64,000 nucleotides of DNA from DATARH01 sp963746885 (GTDB lineage: Bacteria > Pseudomonadota > Alphaproteobacteria > ATCC43930 > CGMCC-115725), in contig CAVVDM010000003.1 in NCBI GenBank assembly GCA_963746885.1, positions 124,001 through 188,000 on the forward strand, written 5' to 3'. The translations under genes and the position numbers were made by a program. The stretch's first letter is position 1, and each line of letters begins with the position of its first letter. A model generated the notes under the pieces. That model was not told the DNA's origin. It searched no databases and saw only the letters and a list, made by a program, of their open reading frames with translations. Shown here piece after piece: positions 47,617-57,070 of the stretch.

Positions 47617-48198
47617 ATGCCCTACATTGACTTCAACGAGATCAAGCAGCGCTACACGATCGAGCGCGTCGCGCAGCTCCTCGATCTTACCTTGAAGCGC
47701 GCCGGTGACGCGCTGCGCGGCCCCTGCCCGGCTTGCCAGTCGGGCGGCGAACGCGCCCTTGTGGTGACGCCGGCCAAAGGCGTCTTCTACTGCTGGACGG
47801 CGCATGAAGGCGGCGACCTGATCCAACTCGCGGCGCACATGCGCAAGACCGACGTAAAGGCCGCCGCAGCCCGGCTGTCGGGAAGCAATGACGGCGGCTC
47901 CCGGGAAAAGTCGCCGAAGGGAGCAGCACCGCGACCGGATGCCGAACAGGGCTTGAAGCCGCTCGATCTCGAATACGACCACCCGGCCGTCGCTGCCCTC
48001 GGCTTTGGTGCCGAGGAGGCCGAAACGCTGGGGGTGGGTTATTGCGCACGCGGCATCATGCGCGGGCTCGTGGTGGCGCCGATCCGCCTCGAAGATGGAA
48101 CCCTCGCCGGCTATCTCGGCCTCACCGAGATCGCCAAGCTGCCGCCGCGCTGGCACGGGATATCCACCAACGTCGTGCCGAGCCCCAAGCGGGCTTGA
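47617..48198 (+). CDS. CHC2-type zinc-finger protein (primase-like)
   Basis: 193 residues from ATG 47617 after ACCCTCGGAGG. YIDFNEIKQRYTIERVAQLL leads into CPACQSGGERALVVTPAKGV and FYCWTAHEGGDLIQLAAHM, the zinc-finger pattern of DnaG-type primases. The C-terminal part (YDHPAVAALGFGAEEAETLG, GIMRGLVVAPIRLEDGTLAG) is like the accessory domain of small CHC2 proteins found on plasmids and ICEs. 37 bases after the previous gene, so same operon. It lacks a TOPRIM core and cannot prime alone. Confidence 0.75.
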   Translation: MPYIDFNEIKQRYTIERVAQLLDLTLKRAGDALRGPCPACQSGGERALVVTPAKGVFYCWTAHEGGDLIQLAAHMRKTDVKAAAARLSGSNDGGSREKSPKGAAPRPDAEQGLKPLDLEYDHPAVAALGFGAEEAETLGVGYCARGIMRGLVVAPIRLEDGTLAGYLGLTEIAKLPPRWHGISTNVVPSPKRA

Positions 48199-48236
48199 TA
48201 CAATACAATTCCCGAGAGCAAGCACCGTTAGTCTAC

Positions 48237-48260
48237 GGCCCACCTCGTGTGGGCCTTTCC
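48237..48260 (+). terminator. Rho-independent-type terminator
   Basis: GGCCCAC (48237-48243), five-base loop CTCGT, GTGGGCC (48249-48255), followed by TTTCC. It lies 38 bases after the CHC2 gene stop. Confidence 0.6.
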
Positions 48261-48369
48261 ATATCCGGCACCGAGAGCCGCGGAATGTGCGCTTGGTGGA
48301 GCGGAAAGCGGGCAAGAGCCCGATATTAACCGGAGCGATGCGGCAACGCTTGCGGGAGCTGCATCAATC

Positions 48370-49545
48370 GGGCGGCTCCAAAAACCGCTGGAATTTCGGA
48401 CTGATCGCTGATTCCGTGTCGCTTGGGAGACGCGGGAGATCGGCAATGACAGGACAGCGAGGGTTTTTCGACGTTGACGAGCGGCTGAAGCAGCTCTCGG
48501 CCAAGGGCGACAGCCTGGAACGGCTGAACGCGGTGGTCGATTTCGAGCTGTTCCGCGCCGATCTGGAGCGGGCGGTGCCGCGCTCGGACCGCGCGAAAGG
48601 CGGCCGGCCGCCGTTCGATCATGTGCTGATGTTCAAGGTGCTGGTGCTGCAATCCAGCCACAACCTGTCGGACGAGCGCACCGAATATCTGATCCGCGAC
48701 CGGCTATCGTTCATGCGATTTCTCGGTTTGGGGCTGGGTGACACGGTGCCCGACGCCAACACGATCTGGACCTTTCGCGAGGCGCTGACGCGGGCCAGGC
48801 TCGCCGGCAGGCCGGCGATCGAGCTTCTGTTCGAGCGCTTCGATCGGGCGCTTTCGGCGGCCGGGTTTCTGGCGATGAGCGGCCAGATCATCGACGCCTC
48901 GATCGTCGCCGCGCCAAAGCAGCGCAACACCGACGGCGAGAAGCGCGACATCAAGGAAGGCCGCATCCCGCCGGAGTGGGCGAAAAACCCTGCCAAGTTG
49001 CGGCAGAAGGACCGCGATGCGCGCTGGACGGTCAAATACACCAAGGCCAAGCCGAACGACGAGGGAATGCCTCGCGTCGATCTCGCGATCCCGGCATTCG
49101 GCTACAAGAACCACATCGGCATCGACCGCCGGCATCGCCTGATCCGCCGCTGGACGGTCACCGACGCGGCGCGCCATGACGGGGCGCTGCTGCCCGAGCT
49201 GATTGACCAGAATAACACCGCCGGCGATGTCTGGGCCGACACCGCCTATCGTTCCAAGGCCAACGAGAAGTTCCTTGCCGACCGCCTCATGCGCTCGCAG
49301 ATCCATCGCAAGAAGCCGAAAGGCAAGCCGATGCCCCGTCGCACTGCCCGCGCCAATGCCCGCAAATCGGCGGTGCGCTCGGCGGTCGAGCATGTCTTCG
49401 CCCGGCAGAAGGGGCCAATGGGCCTGTTCATCCGAACTATCGGCATCGCCCGCGCGAGAACCAAGATCGGCCTCGCAAACCTCGTCTTCAATATGCAGCG
49501 AATGGCTTGGCTCACGGGCCAGATCGCACCAGCCTGAGCCGCAAC
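48370..49545 (+). mobile_element. IS5-family element, complete copy 2
   Basis: The left end is GGGCGGCTCC (48370), shared with copy 1. The right end is placed just after the transposase stop, where GAGCCGC gives a short inverted match; the exact right border and any duplication are not clear. Confidence 0.75.
48446..49537 (+). CDS. IS5-family transposase, copy 2
   Basis: 363 residues from ATG 48446 (CGGGAGATCGGCA upstream). DUF772 N-terminal domain, GQIIDASIVAAPKQRN (Asp), GDVWADTAYRSKANEKFLAD (Asp), and RKSAVRSAVEHVFARQKGPM with the catalytic Glu, ending LVFNMQRMAWLTGQIAPA. Intact, unlike copy 1, and could supply transposase for both. Confidence 0.92.
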   Translation: MTGQRGFFDVDERLKQLSAKGDSLERLNAVVDFELFRADLERAVPRSDRAKGGRPPFDHVLMFKVLVLQSSHNLSDERTEYLIRDRLSFMRFLGLGLGDTVPDANTIWTFREALTRARLAGRPAIELLFERFDRALSAAGFLAMSGQIIDASIVAAPKQRNTDGEKRDIKEGRIPPEWAKNPAKLRQKDRDARWTVKYTKAKPNDEGMPRVDLAIPAFGYKNHIGIDRRHRLIRRWTVTDAARHDGALLPELIDQNNTAGDVWADTAYRSKANEKFLADRLMRSQIHRKKPKGKPMPRRTARANARKSAVRSAVEHVFARQKGPMGLFIRTIGIARARTKIGLANLVFNMQRMAWLTGQIAPA

Positions 49546-49582
49546 CCCCGTCAGCCGGAAGCCGCTCGGCACCCGCCCCCGA

Positions 49583-50317
49583 TCACCGGATCACCCCAAC
49601 CTTCACGCGCCCAATCCGCAACTCGTTCCCTCCCAGAAAACGCGGTAATTGGAGGTTTCCAATCGGCAAAACGATGTGTCCGGCAATCCCGCGATCAAAC
49701 GCCAGAAGGCCAAAGGTAAGCGCGAGGAGAAGCGCACCGCCGGCGAGCACCTGCGGGTGCGGGATGCGCAGATGGCGCAGGCCCGCTGCCGCGACCAGCG
49801 CCGCGACCAGCGCGACGAGGCCGGCAAGGATTGTCGACAACGCTGTCCATGGCGAGGCAAGGGTGCGATCGAGTAGAGAAGTGCGCCCGGGTTGCGCCGG
49901 CGCCGGCGCTCCCGTGGTCGGCGCAACAGGGACGATGGCCGAAGGACTCGCCGTCGCGGCGCCGAGGATAGCGCCGGCCTCGCGTAGCGGGGATCTCGCC
50001 GCAGCCGTGGTCGCGATCGGCGGCGGCGCCTTCGGTGCCTTTGCCGCTGCGGGCGTCGCAGGCGCCGCGAAGAATTCGACCACGAAGCTCGTCTCCCGGC
50101 CGTCATACATACCTTGTGCGACACCGAAGCCGACCTCGGAGTATTGCGGCTTCAAGATGTTTTCCTTGTGTGTAGGCGAGGCCATCCACGCTGCCTCGAC
50201 CGCGGCCGAGTCGGTCAAGTTGACGGCCAAATTCTCGCCGGCATACGAGTACGCGTACCCGGCCTGAACGAGCCAATACCAGGGCGTCTTGCCGTCGGGC
50301 GAGACATGGGCAAAGTA
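49583..50317 (-). pseudogene. CAP/SCP-domain secreted protein, 5' part removed by IS256
   Basis: Reading begins right at the IS end: YFAHVSPDGKTPWYWLVQAG, YAYSYAGENLAVNLTDSAAV, EAAWMASPTHKENILKPQYS and EVGFGVAQGMYDGRETSFVV. These are the HVSPDG, GENLA and SP-H--NIL motifs of bacterial CAP proteins. After the domain come a Pro/Ala linker and two hydrophobic segments (LSTILAGLVALVAALVAAAG, ALLLALTFGLLAFDR), an unusual C-terminal membrane anchor. The first CAP helix and signal peptide are missing. Possible internal starts exist but would lack half the domain. Confidence 0.75.
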
Positions 50318-50318
50318 G

Positions 50319-51750
50319 GGGGATGTCCCGAGCCGTGTTGAAATTCGCTCGGCAGGCGACGCTGGTTGAGCAGGCTATGCGGCCTTGGCCTGCTGTTCAA
50401 GGTCGGGGTTGACGGCGTGCTTGGCTGAATGAGCAGCCAGGGCGGCTCGCAGGATCGGCAGTTGCTTGTGGGCCTTGAGCCGCCGGAAGCCCTTGGCGGC
50501 CTCCATCATGCCAGCCGCGGTCCAGCGCAGCGCCATTTTGGCATCCCGCCAGCGTTTGACGTTGCGGCAGACTTGGCGAATGGTGCCGTTCATGTTTTCG
50601 ATGATGTTGGTACACGCCAGCGACCGGCGTAATTCGACCGACAGGCCGAGCCGGGTGACGGTGAGGATCTCGTCGATGCCTTCCAGGATGCTGGCCGAGA
50701 CGCCAGGGGCCTCGCGTTCCAGGCGGCGGGCGAGATTGCCGATCAGCTTTTCCGCCTTCTCGGCATCATCGAGTTCCCACGCCTGACGCAGCGCCTTGCG
50801 CACGCTGGCATGCAAGGGCTTGGCGATGCGCTCGGTGATGTTGCGGGCCTTGTGAACCTGGCAGCGCTGGATCGGGGTGTGGCGGCCGAAGGTCTTGCGG
50901 ATCGCCTTGGACAGCGCCTTGGCCCCATCGACGACGAAGAGGCGGCAGACCGTCGGATCGAGGCCGCGACCGACCAGGTTGTCCAAAAGAGCCTGCACCA
51001 CGGCGGCATTCTCGGTTGCCCCTTCGATCACGCCGAGAGGATGCTTGCCGCCCTCGCCGTCGATGCCGACGGCGGCCAGCAATATGAGGTCCTCCTCGAT
51101 GTGGAGGCCGTCGATCTGGATGATCAGCAGGTCCAGCTTGGACAGGTCGGCGGCCATCCATTCCGCCATGTGCTCCGCCGACAGCGCCACGAACCGGCGC
51201 GATACCGCCGACTTGGACACGCCGGCGCCCTTGGCCGCCGAAATGTCGCCTTCCGGCAGCCGGACGGCCCGGCCGAAACGGCGTGTCGACACGTTGATCA
51301 GCATCAGGTTGAGCGCCCACTTGCCGAGCAGGTCCTCGGAATCGGCCGTCTCCCAGCTCGGCAAGGCGATCTCGCAGCCGTCGCGAACGCGGACACGGGG
51401 GCGTTCGACCTCAACCTTGCCCCCGTGGAAGCCGACCTTGCCCTTGGTCTTCCCCCAGCGGTGACCCGCCTTGTCTTCGGCTCGGCCGTAGCGGGGGCCG
51501 CACAGCCGCGCTGCATCCTCCTCCATCATGGTGGCCAGGGTGGCGATGCCTGCCGTCAGGCAGAAGCGCTCGAAACTCGCTCCGACATCCTGCCAAGCCT
51601 CTTCGACGATTGCCGCCGGGATGACGGCGGCCGATGTGGTAAATTCCTTCATGGCGTTGCTCTCCTTCGTGGATTCAGCACCCCGAGCCTACATGGCTCA
51701 AGGTGAGCAACGCCTGCCTCTCCTAATTCAACATCGACCGGGACATCCCC
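50319..51750 (-). mobile_element. IS256-family insertion sequence
   Basis: The ends are GGGGATGTCCCGAGCCGTGT at 50319 and, inward from 51750, GGGGATGTCCCGGTCGATGT, imperfect inverted repeats of about 26 bp. The flanking octamers differ (left AAAGTAG, right TCGTGGT) and the CAP gene does not resume on the right. The junction therefore arose by deletion or recombination after insertion. Confidence 0.85.
50375..51652 (-). CDS. IS256-family (Mutator-type) transposase
   Basis: An intact 425-residue enzyme from ATG 51652 (GGAGAGCAACGCC upstream). SKLDLLIIQIDGLHIEEDLI holds the first Asp, RLFVVDGAKALSKAIRKTFG the second, then CQVHKARNITERI and TNIIENMNGTIRQVCRNVKR with the final Glu. Length and motif order are standard. 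Confidence 0.93.
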   Translation of the reverse strand: MKEFTTSAAVIPAAIVEEAWQDVGASFERFCLTAGIATLATMMEEDAARLCGPRYGRAEDKAGHRWGKTKGKVGFHGGKVEVERPRVRVRDGCEIALPSWETADSEDLLGKWALNLMLINVSTRRFGRAVRLPEGDISAAKGAGVSKSAVSRRFVALSAEHMAEWMAADLSKLDLLIIQIDGLHIEEDLILLAAVGIDGEGGKHPLGVIEGATENAAVVQALLDNLVGRGLDPTVCRLFVVDGAKALSKAIRKTFGRHTPIQRCQVHKARNITERIAKPLHASVRKALRQAWELDDAEKAEKLIGNLARRLEREAPGVSASILEGIDEILTVTRLGLSVELRRSLACTNIIENMNGTIRQVCRNVKRWRDAKMALRWTAAGMMEAAKGFRRLKAHKQLPILRAALAAHSAKHAVNPDLEQQAKAA

Positions 51751-51862
51751 TCGTGGTCAGGGGACCTCGCGTTCCCGCCGTATACAAGTCGATGCGCTGA
51801 GACGCATGGTCACGGCCGTAAGAACAAGCTGCAACGCCGCCGCGCCGCATTGGCAAGAGAAA

Positions 51863-51916
51863 ATGGCTGTGGGGTTGTGGACAACGCCAGCGCGTTGCCC
51901 ACAACCCCACAGCCAT
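51863..51916. repeat. 25-bp inverted repeat (strong hairpin)
   Basis: The arms at 51863-51887 and 51892-51916 pair at 24 of 25 positions around a four-base loop. Each arm contains GTTGTGGACAAC-like sequence; TTGTGGACAA (51875-51884) differs from a DnaA box complement at one core base. It sits in about 230 bases of non-coding DNA between the IS256 and the DUF3768 tail. No poly-T follows, so it is more like a REP-type palindrome than a terminator. Confidence 0.8.
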
Positions 51917-51984
51917 CCACCACAACCATCACGCTTTGCTCGTAAGAAGAGGCCCCACGTCGCCGTGGGACCGATGAAAGGAGG

Positions 51985-52080
51985 TTACCATTCCTCCGCC
52001 AGCACGATCGTGAGCACGCGTGTAGTCGCGGGCTGCTCATCAACGCCCTTGACCTCCGGGTCCTCATACAAGTCGTAATT
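51985..52080 (-). pseudogene. DUF3768-like C-terminal tail
   Basis: The antisense frame reads YDLYEDPEVKGVDEQPATTR then VLTIVLAEEW and TAA at 51987. TTRVLTIMLA(E/D)E(Y/W) is the C-terminal signature of DUF3768 proteins; compare the tail at 53680. It is read through from the end of the glycosyltransferase sequence, so this is a fusion or a partial duplicate. Confidence 0.45.
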
Positions 52081-52089
52081 CAACAGATG

Positions 52090-53560
52090 GAACGCCCCCA
52101 GGCGCAGCCCGACGGCGACAAACGTCAAATAGACGAACAGGTGACGGCAACGGCGATGGTGACATGCCGGAAGGTGCGGGATACGCCTGCGTGCTTCGCA
52201 TTTGTCGGTATCCAGGTCCCGGTCTGATTGAGGAGCGCGGTGATCACGCGTGGCTCGATGCGTAGCTGAGCAGCATGTACCCGTACAGCGACCGAAACCG
52301 GAAGCGCTGAATGATGATGGACGGCAACAAGATTAGGCAGAAAAGCATGTATGGCAGAAACACCGCCGATCCCGCCAGCGTGATGTACCGGTTGTAAACG
52401 AAGAACGACCAGAACAGCTGGAACGAGAACAGAATGATGATCGGGTGGTGCAGGTAGAACGTATAGCCAGTCAGATAACACCACTTTTGCTGCCACGTAA
52501 GAGACCGCGATTGCCAGAATTCCGCGCTCAAAACCTGGTGCATGCTGCTCATGCACCAGCGATGTTGCTGGTGGAAGAACGCGTGAGCGTTATCGGGGGA
52601 CAGGCCAATCGCCAGAATGACCGGGACGTATTTTACCCGCCACCCCTTCATCATCAGAGCCATCGCTGTGCGGGTGTCCTCGCCGTACTCGACCTGCACC
52701 ACCGAGCCGCCGATCGTGTTCATCGCGGCACGGCGGTAGATCGCGTTCGAGCCGCAGCACACCGCCCCCGAGAACCGGTCGCGAGAGGGTTGCGCAAAGC
52801 GGTAGAAGACCTCCTGCCCGCGTGCCCCGAAATACTCCCAAGGCGTCAGCCGCATGCCCGGATGTCGCGTCTCGAAATATTGCGGCGACTGTACGATGCC
52901 CGCTCTGTCGTCGGACATATAGGGCAGCAGCTCCTCGACGAAGTCCGTGCGCGGCGCAAAGTCGGCATCGAAGACCAGCACGAACTCGCCGTCCGTGCGC
53001 TCATACCCGTATTTGAGATTGCCTGCCTTCTTCAATTCTCCCTTGTTGGGGCGCTCAAAGTAGGTGAACCCGAGTTGTTGAGCCAATCGTTGGTGCGCTG
53101 TTTGGTTTTCCTTGAAATCGTCGAGGACGTAGACGTGAAAGTTGTCATAGTCCAGACGCGCGACGTGCTGCGAGGTATTACGCAGGATCGCAAACTCCTC
53201 GCCGCAGATCGGGAGGAACACGTCGATGCGTGGATGGGCCTTTGCCGCGCTCCAGTAGCGCTGCACCAGTTTGGCATGCGCATCCACATCGAATTGCCGA
53301 TAGAGCAGCATCAGGACATAGCTGAGGACCACGTAGACGGTCAGCAGCAGGACGATTGGTGCGGCAAAATATCGGTAAAAGGGGTCGTATAGCGCAGCGT
53401 TGGCATAGGCGTATAACACCAGAGCCCAGGAGAACAGGCCGAACGCATAGACACCACGAACCAGCCAGCTCGGCGTACGGCGGACGTACAGAAATTTATC
53501 CAGGGCGTCCGGATTTGGCAGACTTGGATCAGTAGCGGCAACCATCTTGAGCAAGAACAT
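52090..53560 (-). pseudogene. GT2 family processive glycosyltransferase (BcsA-like), C-terminal frameshifts
   Basis: From ATG 53560 (MFLLKMVAATDPSLPNPDAL). Two transmembrane helices precede the GT-A domain: IDVFLPICGEEFAILRNT, YVLDDFKENQ (D), LVFDADFAPRTDFVEEL (DxD) and VQVEYGEDTRTAMALMMKGW (ED), then the acceptor motif QQHRWCMSSM (Q-xxRW). Several helices follow. The frame ends at LLSYASSHA and a TGA (52244); shifting one base gives VITALLNQTGTWIPTNAKHA and a further shift gives VYLTFVAVGLRLGAFHLLNY. Two frameshifts thus break the membrane tail. Likely product: a beta-glucan-type or other exopolysaccharide. The catalytic part is intact (439 codons). Confidence 0.75.
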
Positions 53561-53619
53561 AGCACGTAGACGTTGATACGACAAACCGGCGCAGCTCCCG
53601 GGCGCAGCCGCAAAGAAGA

Positions 53620-53638
53620 CCCCGCCTCTGAGGCGGGG
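53620..53638 (-). terminator. Terminator after DUF3768
   Basis: CCCCGCCT and AGGCGGGG around a three-base loop (8-bp stem), followed on the minus strand by TCTTCTTT. It lies between the DUF3768 stop (53680) and the glycosyltransferase start. Confidence 0.6.
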
Positions 53639-53679
53639 AAGGGGAGTTGGAATTTGAGCTCGATTGCGACGTGCCGGCG

Positions 53680-53847
53680 TCAATACTCCGCGGCGAGCAT
53701 GATCGTCAGCACCCGTGTCGTTTTCGTCGGGTCGGCTGGGTCTTCCGAACCAAACTCCATATTCGCGTCAAAATAATCGAGCTTGAAAAAGAACTTCCGG
53801 CCGGCGAGCTCGAATGAGCCGAAATCGTGCTCCGCGTGGGGATCATT
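53680..53847 (-). pseudogene. DUF3768 protein, C-terminal part (split by group II intron)
   Basis: Reads NDPHAEHDFGSFELAGRKFF, FKLDYFDANMEFGSEDPADP and TTRVLTIMLAAEY, the conserved second half of DUF3768. It joins precisely to the first half at 56117 (FSDFNAD) once the intron is removed, giving FNADNDPHAEHDF. Function of the family is unknown; it is common in Hyphomicrobiales islands. Confidence 0.85.
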
Positions 53848-54455
53848 GTGCGCCAGGCAAGCTGCGCGCACTCCAGCAGGGTGGAAGACCCTGCAACTCC
53901 ACGCTGCGCAGAGCGGGGAGGGAAGCAGACGGGTGAGGTGCGCCGGGCGTCTCCGGCAAACCATACATGAGCAGAACCCGTCGAAGCCGGATGCGGAGGG
54001 GACCTCCAACCCCGCCGCGATGTGCGGTGAGCGAGTCCGTGAAGGAAAGCGTTGCGAACCGATGACGGAAGCCTCGTCAGAGCACTGCACCCGCCAATGT
54101 GGAGGTGGGCGGGCCAGCGTCAAGCTGGTGGAGCGCTGGACCGCGTTAATGATCGCGGAACGGGGAGGATGCGGGCGCTCAGGCGTGCGCACCTCAGCCT
54201 TCGGAAAAGGCCTGCGAGCGCCGAAGGCCCGAAATCCACACGGGGTATAGTCGGTTCCTAATACGGACGATGGAGTGCATGCGGAACCTGGGAACCTCAT
54301 CGTGGCTTCCTCGGCGTTCAGCGCCGCGGATGATCGAGACGGCCGATGATCGCCGCGAATGAGGGGCGGAGCCTTCGTAGTAGTCCGAGAGCGGGAAAGC
54401 CGTTCACATGGCGAAGGGAGGCAGTGGATACAGTCTCACGGCAGGAGGCGGGCAA

Positions 54456-56009
54456 ATGCCCAACGCGGTGAATACCGGGTTCGCCCTCGACATGCAGCGG
54501 AAATTGTATCGGTGGAGCTTGTCGGATAGGAGCAAAATCTTCTCCGACCTGTTCAATCTGGTATGCGATCGCAGAACGCTCATGCACGCCTGGCGACGGC
54601 TCTCCGGTAACACGGGGGAGCAACACGCCGGGAACGGATGGGCTGACGCGACGCAAGGTCGCAAGAGCGCGAGGGCGGCGAAGTAGGTTTTCTCGAAGAG
54701 ATCCGCACGGAACTCAAAGAGGGGACCTACCGACCTGAACCGGTGCGGCAACGGCTCATTCCGAAGCCGAACCGGCCGGGCCAATTCCGCCCGCTGGGGA
54801 TACCCACGCTCAAGGACCGCCTTGTGCAGATGGCCTTGAAGTACATCCTCGAACCCATATTCGAGGCGGACTTTTATCCGACCTCGTATGGCTTCCGGCG
54901 TGGTCGAAATACCCACGATGCGTTGGCCGCGGTGATAAAACAACTCCACCCGACCAATCACGGCACTTCGCCGGTGACCTTCATTCTTGAAGGCGACATC
55001 AAGGGCTGTTTCGACGCCATCGATATACACCTGTTGATAAATCGCGTGCGACGGCGCATCGGAGACCGCAAGGTCCTGCGTCTCGTCCGTGCTTTCCTGA
55101 AAGCGGGCGTCATGATCGACGGCAGGGTCCGGCATCCAGCGACAGGCACGCCGCAAGGTGGCGTGATATCGCCGCTGCTGGCCAACATCTATCTCACGTC
55201 GCTCGACGAGAGATATGAGCGTTGGACACCACGACCGGGAGAGCCGCCGACGAATGCCGTCAGCCGACGCTATCGAGATCGAAAGCTCGGCAACGCGACA
55301 TTCTATATGGTGCGCTACGCGGATGACTTTGTGCTGCTCGCGACAGGTACGCGAGCGGATGTTGAGGCCGAGCGCGACGCGTTGGCGCAATTCCTCGGTG
55401 AGGAGCTGCGCCTGGAACTGTCCAAAGAAAAAACTCTGATCACAAGTCCGCAGGATGGATTCGTCTTTCTGGGATACCGAGTGGTGCAAGCCAAGTCGTA
55501 CCGCAAGGCACGCCTGGTCGGCAATCTCCGTATTCCGAGGGAGAAGCTCAGCGACCTGCGGCGGGAGATCAAACAAAGAACCGCCCGACGAAGCAATCGG
55601 GCGGTCGTTGAAAGAGCTGATTTGGACACTCAATCCTCTCATCCTCGGTTGGCGGACTTACTTCCAGTACGCTACCGGGGCATACCGGGAGTTCCATAGC
55701 TTGGACGACTGGTTGTGGAGACGCATCCTGCGATGGCTTAAGAAAAAACATCGCAGGGGCGGCTCCTGGGAACTGCGCAAACGCTTCTCGGCGGGCACGA
55801 CGGCCCCTCTCCGGGGTCGCTGGCGCGACGGGAAAGCAATGCTCCGTCAGTTCTCCGATGGAGGAACAAAACGCTACCGTAATCGAGGCATCAGAATACC
55901 GAACGGATGGAATGCCGAGCCCGGCGAGTGGTTCCTCTCTGGAGCCACCGCCGAGTTCTGGGCGGGCTACCGCGCCATGGCAACCATGGGCCCTACCCGC
56001 AGCCCGTAA
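54456..56009 (+). pseudogene. Group II intron reverse transcriptase/maturase, frameshifted
   Basis: ATG 54456 opens MPNAVNTGFALDMQRKLYRW and FSDLFNLVCDRRTLMHAWRR. After a frame break near 54620-54680: FLEEIRTELKEGTYRPEPVR, IPKPNRPGQFRPLGIPTLKD (RT1-2), FILEGDIKGCFDAID (RT3), GTPQGGVISPLLANIYLTSL (RT4) and FYMVRYADDFVLLATGT with the YADD catalytic box (RT5). A second break near 55580 leads to LIWTLNPLILGWRTYFQYAT and LDDWLWRRILRWLKKKHRRG, the maturase X region. No HNH endonuclease is evident. At least two frameshifts prevent a full product, so mobility would need help in trans. Confidence 0.85.
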
Positions 56010-56021
56010 GCTGCGCATAGA

Positions 56022-56055
56022 GAGCCGGATGCGGGGAAACTCGCACGTCCGGTTC
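56022..56055 (+). ncRNA. Group II intron domain V
   Basis: A 34-base hairpin with 5' arm GAGCCGGATGCGG, a GAAA-type tetraloop region, and 3' arm CGCACGTCCGGTTC, the most conserved group II catalytic element. The AGC triad is at 56023-56025. Domain VI with the branch-point adenosine should lie between here and 56116. Confidence 0.85.
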
Positions 56056-56116
56056 GGAGGGCGGGATGGCGAAACCGACCCCAGCGATGGGATACGGCGC
56101 GCCATCTCGACCCTAC

Positions 56117-56272
56117 GTCGGCGTTGAAGTCCGAGAACGTCGCCACCCGGCGGAGCACCATCGCCTTCACATCCGAGGGCAGGGCGTCGACGCCGGCCGT
56201 GAGCATCATCCGCCCGCAGGTCATCGTCGTCCGGAACGCGTCATTGAGCGCCCGGATTGCTTCCGCCGACAT
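56117..56272 (-). pseudogene. DUF3768 protein, N-terminal part
   Basis: ATG 56272 shares its A with the upstream TGA (TGATG), so translation was coupled. MSAEAIRALNDAFRTTMTCG, RMMLTAGVDALPSDVKAMVL and ATFSDFNAD form the first half of the domain. The intron follows immediately. Confidence 0.85.
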
Positions 56273-56523
56273 CAGATGATGCCCCCGAGGACCAGCGCCG
56301 AGACGAGTGTTCCGCGCTCGCATTCCTCGCACCAGCCGCGATCCTGGTCCGGCTCCATCTCGGCGGTGTAGTCGCAACCGGGATTGTCGGGGTTACAGCA
56401 GATCGCCGGCGACACGCTGTCCGAGATCGCCGCGGCAAAAAGGGCGTTCTCGTCGTCAAAGCCCTCAATCTCGCAAAGCCGCCGCAGTTTGGCCCCACGC
56501 TCTTCTCCTGAAAGAACTGCCAT
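56272..56523 (-). CDS. Small conserved protein upstream of DUF3768
   Basis: 83 residues: EERGAKLRRLCEIEGFDDEN, SDSVSPAICCNPDNPGCDYT and AEMEPDQDRGWCEECERGTL. Five or more cysteines in C-C, C and C-EC spacing suggest a zinc site. A family with EMEPDQD-GWCE-C accompanies DUF3768 in rhizobial islands; function unknown. Intact. Confidence 0.65.
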   Translation of the reverse strand: MAVLSGEERGAKLRRLCEIEGFDDENALFAAAISDSVSPAICCNPDNPGCDYTAEMEPDQDRGWCEECERGTLVSALVLGGII

Positions 56524-56783
56524 ATCTCCTCCGTCCCGCTACCGAGCGCCCGAACTATTCCGGCGCCGGTTCGTAGGGCGGAGGCCATAGCCACAAAAGA
56601 AAGCCGCCTATGATCAATAATACAACATTAACTGATACGGGCACTCATAACGGCGCGAGCCATGGCAGGGCGACCGAACGTCTGTTGTCGGGGAGAGGAG
56701 ACATTTCTCGTTTCGCTTCCATCTGCGTCATTGCGCGCGAAGCAGCCTAACCTAACAGCCCGTTGCTGAAGTCAGAATTCTGA

Positions 56784-57070
56784 TCAGGCTGGGTCAACGG
56801 TGACGGCGATGACCACGATGGCAAACCCGTCAGGCGACGCGACGACGAGGGTGATTGCCACGGCGTCGACGGCGTCGACGAAGAACAGATAGGCCAGCCC
56901 CCGGGCGGGCACCTCTCTCGGGGTTCCGGCCCCGATCAGATCAGCAGCCGCATCAGGATGCCGAGATTGTGGCCGGTGACGTGAACCAGATAGCGCTTGT
57001 GAACATTTTCGCTTCCACGCAGCCAAGTCCGGCGCATGCCGCCACGGTCGAGATTGTGCGCGAAGGCGAT
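56784..57070 (-). pseudogene. IS1182-type transposase C-terminal remnant
   Basis: Antisense frames read IAFAHNLDRGGMRRTWLRG, ENVHKRYLVHVTGHNLGILM and RLLI, then a hydrophobic tail like that of the remnant at 7373. The two copies are clearly related but diverged by many substitutions. Nothing N-terminal to the final catalytic region remains. Confidence 0.65.

Larger units (their letters stand above)
53848..56116 (+). mobile_element. Group II intron (2,269 bp), antisense within DUF3768
   Basis: Begins GTGCGCC (53848), the GUGYG consensus of group II 5' splice sites, and ends CCCTAC (56116), the AY consensus. Both borders are confirmed because deleting the interval restores the DUF3768 reading frame on the opposite strand. 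A domain V hairpin lies 60 bases before the 3' end and a degraded reverse transcriptase is inside. Because the intron lies antisense to the host gene it cannot be spliced from that mRNA. Confidence 0.92.
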
